DNA of 64,000 nt from Lagopus muta (lineage: Eukaryota > Chordata > Aves > Galliformes > Phasianidae): NCBI RefSeq assembly GCF_023343835.1, contig NC_064440.1:35161537-35225536 (forward strand). The letters run 5' to 3'. Shown here piece after piece: positions 58,301-64,000 of this stretch (position 1 is its first letter; every line of letters starts with the position of its first letter). The notes beneath the pieces are model-generated. The model ran no database searches, was not told the origin of the DNA, and saw only the letters and a program-made list of their open reading frames with translations. A program made the translations under genes and the position numbers.

Positions 58301-61300
58301 CTCTGTGCTGAAATGATTGAAAATGGCAGGAGGGATTTATCTCTATCTAGTTACACAAAAAGTGTTTAAGGCGTGTTGCTTTCATACCTGAAAAAATAAC
58401 TCCCAAAGGCAATTCGCCTCCTTGCTCTCCACAGCCAGCACTCCTAAGTCACAGCATTTTTGGGTCACCTCAAGCAGGCAGTGAGGTGGCTGCTGGATGG
58501 CAGAGGCAGGGCAGCAGAGCCTCTAGAGATGGAAGCCCTACCCACATGTCCCATGGCAAGTAAAAAGTTGATTCCCTCCTTTTTACAGTCTCCTAAATAC
58601 TGCAAGGCTGTCATTGAAGTCTCCTTGCAGCCTTCTCTTTCAGATCAAGATGTCCACACTGAGGGCCACGACTTGAGAGTGGTTTTGTGTCTCACCATTT
58701 CCTGCTGGCATTCAGAAGCAAACTGTCATCACAGTGGTTCGAACTCCACATTTGATGTTTATTTACCTGATAGTAATTTCAAGAGTTGACAGGAATCTGA
58801 GATGTGTGAGACTGCTGGTCCAAATTCTACCCTGAGTAGTAGCTCAAAAGGCAAAACATGACTTTGAGGGGTGGTAGTAATTTAAAAAGCAAACAAACTC
58901 ACAGCTGCTTAAAAGAGAAGGAATTAAAGAGTTTGAGAGAATGTTCAGAGGAAGGCTGTTTCCCAAGCAAATGCTCTTGTCTCCACATCTGTTTTTCAGT
59001 GGACTTGGTTTGGTTGCTGTTCCCGATGTCAGGGTGAGGGGTACTGCGTGCAGGTTTGTTTCTGCTTCAGGGACTGATTTTAGGGTAAACTTCCCAACTC
59101 CTTCCCATGGAGAACTTTGGAGAAACCCCCACTTGTTTTAGAATTCTGCACAACTGCAAACTGTTTGATTTCCAGTTGCCTTTTCAAAAAGACTTAAAAC
59201 TGAGAGACCTGCAAATATATGTCATAGAGTCACCAGCAAAATCTACGAGGATTTCTGATTCCCAGATACCATGTCTGGATGTGTTTAACTTCAGCAATAT
59301 TTAGTTGTTAGGAAATGGGAACACCAGCTCCCCATACGTTAAGAAGATATTGCAGGCCATCAGTCTGGTGCAGCAAAAACAGTGGGATCTTCTCCACCTC
59401 TCTAAAAGGCAAAACCAGAACTATGCAGCAAAGACATTTTGAACTCATATCTTCAAGAGACTGCACAAAGATTTGGACAGGAGAACCCCTGTTCTGCTGT
59501 CTGCCCTTACTTAAGGTGCTGCACATGTTAGAGGTCTGTGAATCCTTCCTCAAGCCATTTGACAAGCTGAATTGTCCCTTCTTGATACTATATGGCCAGC
59601 TGAATTTCTTACTGACATCTTTGGGAGCACTGAGATTCTGGGAGTCTGAGAGTCAGATTTGGGAGTCTGAGATTCTTAACGCAGCTATTTAAAGATGTGT
59701 AAGCAATCCTATGGCTTCCACAGGCCATCGCTGTGTCTGTGCTGGGTTTACTGAGTCTTAACATACTCCCTTTTTTGCCATGCGTGACCAGGTCTCAACT
59801 TGGTCATCCTCAAATAATAATTCTAGTGCAAGGTCCTCAAAAGGACTGCGTCTCCAGACTAAATCTCAAGCTATCTGTTTTGCAGTGTTAGGATACTTTT
59901 TAAAGTACCACAGGGACTCGTGGAGTCTTTGTGCGTTGCCAGCTTTTGATTCCTCAGTTAATTGAGCTGTGCTTCCTTGGGGTACCACCTCTCCAGCAAA
60001 CCGAGCATGCCGAAGGTCAAGCTGAACAAAACCCTCAAGGTTCATTCTCAGGCATTACAGACGCTTCATGCAGCTGGTGGCAGAAGTCCAGATAAACCAT
60101 ACGATTCCAAAATAAACAACCCTCTTCCCTAGAGCAGCTTCTTCCCAGTCTTCTCGTTTCCTGTGAGACTTCTTCTGATGCCCTTGGATGTAGAAGCTGT
60201 CACTACCTTTTCTTCTTCCCAGGATTACAAGATCGTGTAGTCACAGCCTGTCTGGGAACCTCATCAATTTCTGAGTGTGACAGGCTGGTGGAAGAGACAA
60301 ATTGCTTCCATGCAACTTCCTCCTCCTGAACTACCTGTTCTCAGGAGCCTGAGTGCAATTAGTCTGTCAGTGTGGAAGTATCCACCTCTGCAGAACAACC
60401 TCTTTCCCCTGCACGAACTAATACCAGATACATCTGTTCTGCAATGTGCCTCTTCTTGTTCCTAAACCCGATTCATCTTTCTTACTCAGCATGTACTTTG
60501 CTTTATTTGGCATCTGCAGCTGGAATGGGAGATCTTGTAACAATTCCATTTACGACCAAGGTAAGAAGCACAAATGCTGCTTTAGCAGATCAGGTGGGTT
60601 GCAGATTTGGGTTAAGAAATGGGTAGGCAATCACAACGCACAGCAACTGTGTGCACTTCTATCAAAGTTTCGATTTCAAACCTTCTTTGTCATGGCTGGC
60701 CAAGCAGAAAAGCAGTATTTTCTTTCTCAGGATTCCAAACATTCCAAACAACTGGTATTTGTTTGCACGAACACTGGAGAATAGCCAACTTTTTGCTTTT
60801 TGATAAGGACTGTAATGTGTCTAGGACAAAGAGGGGTATGTAGCATGCTACCTGGTGGGCAGACAGCGATGTCTCTCACCTGCAGGTGTGGGAGATGCTG
60901 TGTCTTTCCGTTATATCCTTGTACTGGCTTTGATAAGAGCGTGATGTGGGATCAGAGAATTCTGAAGTTGGCTTCTCTCCGATTCATCACTTTTCTGTTC
61001 TACTTTATTTAAAGAACAATAAAAAAAAAAAATCACCAAAAGACATTATTAACTTAGCACTAGTGCTTCGTTGTTTGTTTGATAGTTATTAATATAACTG
61101 TGGGGCTTGACAGGCTGTATGGGATGAGATACATCTAGGGCTCATTTCAGAGACTCTTTCCCAGATTGTCCAGCTATTCTGAAACAGCTGGGAGAGAACA
61201 CACACAGATCTTGGATTTTATCTGCTTAGCAAGCTACTACACCTTTCCAGTTCCTGCACTATGCTTCTACTTTGTCATAGCACCTGCAGAGAAAGATGAG

Positions 61301-61442
61301 TTTTCACTGGCGTGTGAAGCAACATATTTTCCCTTTTTCCTTGGGTCACTAATACTTAAAACCATTAGACTGTTCTTGAGTAGCTCACTTTCTCCTTGAC
61401 CCTGCACTTTGTTCCTGAATAAACATATTCTCCCTTGCTACC
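55351..61442. other. Intergenic region between USP40 and TRAF3IP1
   Basis: Six kilobases with only short, unsupported open frames on both strands. I recognise no exon, RNA gene or clear transposon. An imperfect repeat of TTATTGGGTCTT or TTATTGGGTTTT lies near 58140-58180. A non-coding RNA or distal regulatory element cannot be excluded. Confidence 0.5.
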
Positions 61443-62522
61443 TTAACCACCAAACAGCGCACCCTTCAAAACTGTCTCTCTCCAATTCAGAGATAGGGAT
61501 AACTCTTTCTCTCTGGGGCTGCTTCTCAATGAGCTCTTCTCCCAGTCTGTATATATATATGCAGTGCCCCAACCCAAGTGCAACACCTTGCACTTGGCCT
61601 TGCTGACCCTCATTTCAAGTCTGTCCAGGATGGCATCTCTCCCTTCTGTCAGATCAATTGCACCACTCAGCTTGGTGTCATCTGCAAACTTGTTGAGGGT
61701 GCACTGAATCCTATCATTTACATCACTGATAAAGATGAAGAGCACTGGTCCCAAGACAGACCCCTCGGGGACAGCATTTGTCACTAGCCTCCACCTGGAC
61801 ATAGAGCCATTGACCACAATCCTCTGGCTGTGACCTTCCAACCAACTTCTTGTCCCAAATTGAATAGTCCCCAATTCCTTCAAATCCATATCAAATCCAT
61901 ATTGCTCCAACTTAGAGATAAGGATGTGATACGGGACCATGTCAAAGACCTTGCACAAGTCCCGTTCGTGGACAACCTGACCGGTTGCATCTCCTTGGTT
62001 CACTGATGCCTTCACTCCATCTTGGAAGCACACCAGGTCGCTGAGGCACAAACTGCTCTTGGTGAGGCTACACTGGATCAACACCTCATCTCTCATGTGC
62101 CCTAACAACTCTTGCAAGAGGATCCACTCCATGATCTTCACAGGCACAGAGGGAAGCTGCAGTTCCCCAGGTCTTCCTTTCTTGAAAACGGAAGTGATGT
62201 TTCCATTTTTTCCAGTCCCCAGGGACTCACGGCCATGATTTTTCAGATATAACATCAGACTAGCAACCACATCAGCCAGTTCCCTCAGGACCCTGGGATG
62301 CATGTAGTCCTGCCTCGTGGACTTGTACACATTCAGCCTCGTGAGGCGGTCTCTCACTCGCTCTGCTCTCACGGTCAGAGGGATTTGCCCCTCGAGGTTC
62401 AGCGATGTGAGGGCTGGGGGAGGCAAAGGACTTGTGGAGAACCTCAGCCTTCTCCATGCCAGTTCTCCCTTCTCATTTATCAGTTTAAAATCACGCCGTA
62501 TCTCCACAGATCGCTCTGACAT
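61443..62522 (-). mobile_element. CR1 ORF2 reverse-transcriptase fragment (1.08 kb, open)
   Basis: On the minus strand a 359-codon frame reads as CR1 ORF2. It has [14 protein letters not shown], then [16 protein letters not shown] and the reverse-transcriptase catalytic box [10 protein letters not shown] (near 61661-61690). Compared with typical CR1 it has small indels and changed residues, for example PEGSVLGP instead of PQGSVLGP, and it lacks the endonuclease half and the 3' UTR tail. It is therefore not autonomous. The absence of a stop over 1,080 bases is unusual for a decayed copy. It ends 11 bp before the TRAF3IP1 YY1-like motif. Confidence 0.88.
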
Positions 62523-62566
62523 CTAAGCGCCTAAGATGGCGGCGATGCCTGTTGCTAGGGCCTAAG

Positions 62567-62579
62567 GTTGCCTAGCAAC
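62567..62579 (+). promoter_or_regulatory. RFX X-box upstream of TRAF3IP1
   Basis: GTTGCCTAGCAAC is a near-palindromic X-box (GTNRCC, one-base spacer, RGYAAC), the site of RFX factors that drive ciliary genes. It lies 115 bp before the ATG. A half-related GTTGCTAGG is just upstream at 62551-62559. Confidence 0.8.
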
Positions 62580-62649
62580 CGCGTGCTGCGGCTCCGAGCA
62601 TGCGCAGCGAGGCGCGCTGCGCCGCGGGGCAGGCTGGGAATGCTCACAG

Positions 62650-62682
62650 CCGGCGGCGGCGGCGGCGGCCGCGGCGCCGGCC
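62650..62682 (+). repeat. CGG-rich tract in the TRAF3IP1 leader
   Basis: About six CGG units followed by CCGCGGCGCCGG, immediately before the start codon; probably in the 5' leader. Confidence 0.8.
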
Positions 62683-62693
62683 CCGCCGTCGCT

Positions 62694-62816
62694 ATGAACG
62701 AGTCGGTGGTACGACGGACGCAGGAGTGCTTGGGACAAGTGATCCGCAAGCCGCCCTTGACGGATCGGCTGCTGAGTAAGCCGCCCTTCCGCTACCTGCA
62801 CGACGTGATCACCGAG
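62694..62816 (+). CDS. TRAF3IP1: TRAF3IP1 (IFT54/MIP-T3) coding exon 1
   Basis: The 41 residues begin [20 protein letters not shown] and continue [20 protein letters not shown], the start of the calponin-homology-like N-terminal domain of TRAF3IP1/IFT54. This protein of the IFT-B complex links intraflagellar transport to tubulin and also binds TRAF3. The ATG has a G at -3. The donor GTGGGC follows at phase 0. The rest of the gene runs off the right edge. Confidence 0.94.
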
Positions 62817-62851
62817 GTGGGCCGGGGACCGGCCTGCGGGCCCGCTCTGCT

Positions 62852-62864
62852 GTTGCTAGGCAAC
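62852..62864 (-). promoter_or_regulatory. Second RFX X-box, in TRAF3IP1 intron 1
   Basis: GTTGCTAGGCAAC is the exact reverse complement of the upstream X-box at 62567-62579 and lies 36 bp after the first donor. Confidence 0.75.
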
Positions 62865-63119
62865 AGGGCCTCCCTCCCCCCCTCCAACCCCCTCGCCGGC
62901 TGCCCCTTGCGTGGCGAGGGCGCCCCATCACTGAGGGCTCCCCCTGGCGGCTGGGGGTGTAACCCCTCGTGGGTGGGGGGGCTTGGAGTGTCATGGGATG
63001 ACAGCGGCGTTCTGCTTTAGTATTGTTATCAATAATAACGCATGGTCTGTTGCTGCCAAACGCTGTTCTGCAGTAGCCTCCAAGCGCCCTTAACTCGGTC
63101 CTTTCCTTCTCTTCTCAAG

Positions 63120-63188
63120 GTGATCAGAGTGACAGGCTTCATGAAAGGGCTTTACACGGATTTTGAATTGAAATCAGATAATGTCAAG
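63120..63188 (+). CDS. TRAF3IP1: TRAF3IP1 coding exon 2 (residues 42-64)
   Basis: Encodes [20 protein letters not shown] and NVK in phase 0, continuing the conserved N-terminal domain. Acceptor TTCTCAAG, donor GTGGGT. The intervening intron is only 303 bp. Later exons lie outside the window. Confidence 0.94.
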
Positions 63189-63344
63189 GTGGGTAAGAAG
63201 CTTCCTTATTTATTCAGCCTGAATAAAAATGGTCTCTGAAATGTGCTGCAAGGCACTTGTGGTCTTTTCTGTGTTCAGCTTCCATTGCTTCATTTGAGTG
63301 TTGTGTAGAAATAGTAGGAGGTTTTGTCTGTTGGTTTTGCAGTG

Positions 63345-63715
63345 CCCAGAATCAGGATCGTTTGATTTGGAAGGAACCCTTAGAAGCCGTGTTGTCCAGC
63401 TCCCCTGCAGTGAACAGGGACACCTACAGTTCCATCAGGGGCTCAGAGCCCATCCTGCCTGACCTTGCATGTCTCTGGGATGGGGCATCCACCCCCTCCC
63501 TGGGCAACCTGTGCCAGTGCTTCACAGTAAAAAACTTTTTTCTTGGATCCAACTACATCTCTCCTGTTGTAGTTTGTAACTGTTTCCCCTTGTCCTATCA
63601 CAACAGATCCTGCTAAGGAGTTTGTGCCCTTCTTCCTTATACCCCCCCCCTTTAGATGTTGAAAAGCTGCTAGCAGACCTCCCTGGAACCTTCTCCAGGC
63701 TTATCCAATCTATTT
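63345..63715 (-). mobile_element. CR1 3'-end fragment
   Basis: Reverse CR1 3' UTR of a different subfamily: GAATCAGGATCGTTTGATTT, then GGGGCATCCACCCCCTCCCT, then CCCCTTGTCCTATCACAACA and a C-run near 63643-63652. Confidence 0.88.
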
Positions 63716-63952
63716 GTGGATGCCTATAGATTGCATCTATGTATGTAGCTAAGGCTGTGGACACAAGCTATCGTGATTAAACAACTACTTCTGTACATGT
63801 CTCAAAACAATAAGGTCTGATTTACGAGTAGATGTAGATTTTCAAGATGCTGTTGTATTACAGGGTGTGGTGGTCATTTGGTAGAATGTGTGTTTTTATA
63901 TTTATTTCTTTGAAAAATTACCACCCAAACATAGGTGTATGTAGAGGTGTAT

Positions 63953-64000
63953 CAGAATGTTTGGGGTTGGACGGGACCCCAAATCCCAACCCTGCTATGG
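63953..64000 (-). mobile_element. CR1 3'-end fragment, cut by the window edge
   Basis: CAGAATGTTTGGGGTTGGAC then GGGACCCCAAATC is the reverse start of a CR1 3' end. It continues beyond 64000. Confidence 0.6.

Larger units (their letters stand above)
62525..62960 (+). promoter_or_regulatory. TRAF3IP1: CpG-island promoter of TRAF3IP1
   Basis: A GC- and CpG-rich block carries an exact YY1-type AAGATGGCGGC (62533-62543), an X-box (62567-62579), a CGG-rich leader (62650-62682) and the start codon at 62694. No TATA box. The first intron continues the island to about 62960. Confidence 0.85.
63189..64000. other. TRAF3IP1 intron 2, partial
   Basis: Contains a CR1 copy (63345-63715) and the start of another at the right edge; no further exon is seen. 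Confidence 0.75.

Overview
This is vertebrate nuclear DNA, most likely from a galliform bird such as chicken. The genes are split by canonical GT-AG introns, the dominant interspersed repeat is CR1 (the avian non-LTR retrotransposon), and there is one avian-type retroviral solo LTR and one mariner remnant. No bacterial operon, CRISPR array or tRNA was seen.

Region 1 (1-20,560) is part of a UGT1A (UDP-glucuronosyltransferase 1) locus read on the minus strand. It holds five intact, equal-length (861 bp, 287 codons) alternative first exons, at 3677-4537, 6113-6973, 11605-12465, 15609-16469 and 19562-20422. Each has a signal peptide, the catalytic His/Asp pair and a splice donor. A sixth promoter lies at the left edge, so a sixth first exon starts just outside the window. 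The shared exons 2-5 are also off the left side. Each first exon has its own small promoter with an HNF1-like palindrome and a TATA-like box. Four of the six promoters carry a polypyrimidine (CCTTCT)n hexanucleotide array (polypurine on the coding strand) about 30-40 bp before the ATG. The spacers are a patchwork of recently duplicated or gene-converted blocks.

Region 2 (about 21,950-55,350) is a complete USP40 gene on the plus strand, head-to-head with the UGT1A array. It has a CpG-island promoter, a probable non-coding first exon, and 31 coding exons that I could join in frame into a 1,244-residue protein. Its introns hold several CR1 fragments, a solo LTR on the opposite strand and, unexpectedly, a decayed UGT1A first exon (about 29,258-29,690).

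Region 3 (55,350-61,440) is intergenic, with nothing I can name. Region 4 (61,443-64,000) holds a CR1 reverse-transcriptase fragment that abuts a second CpG island. That island is the promoter of TRAF3IP1 (IFT54), whose first two coding exons are present. Two mirror-image RFX X-box motifs flank its first exon, as expected for a ciliary gene.

Functionally, UGT1A makes membrane enzymes of the ER that conjugate bilirubin, steroids and xenobiotics. Promoter choice picks the substrate-binding half. USP40 is a ubiquitin-specific protease and TRAF3IP1 an intraflagellar-transport protein. The genes are neighbours, not a pathway. No novel system was found; the most interesting signals are the promoter hexanucleotide arrays, the first-exon mosaicism, the UGT1A relic inside USP40 and the paired X-boxes.
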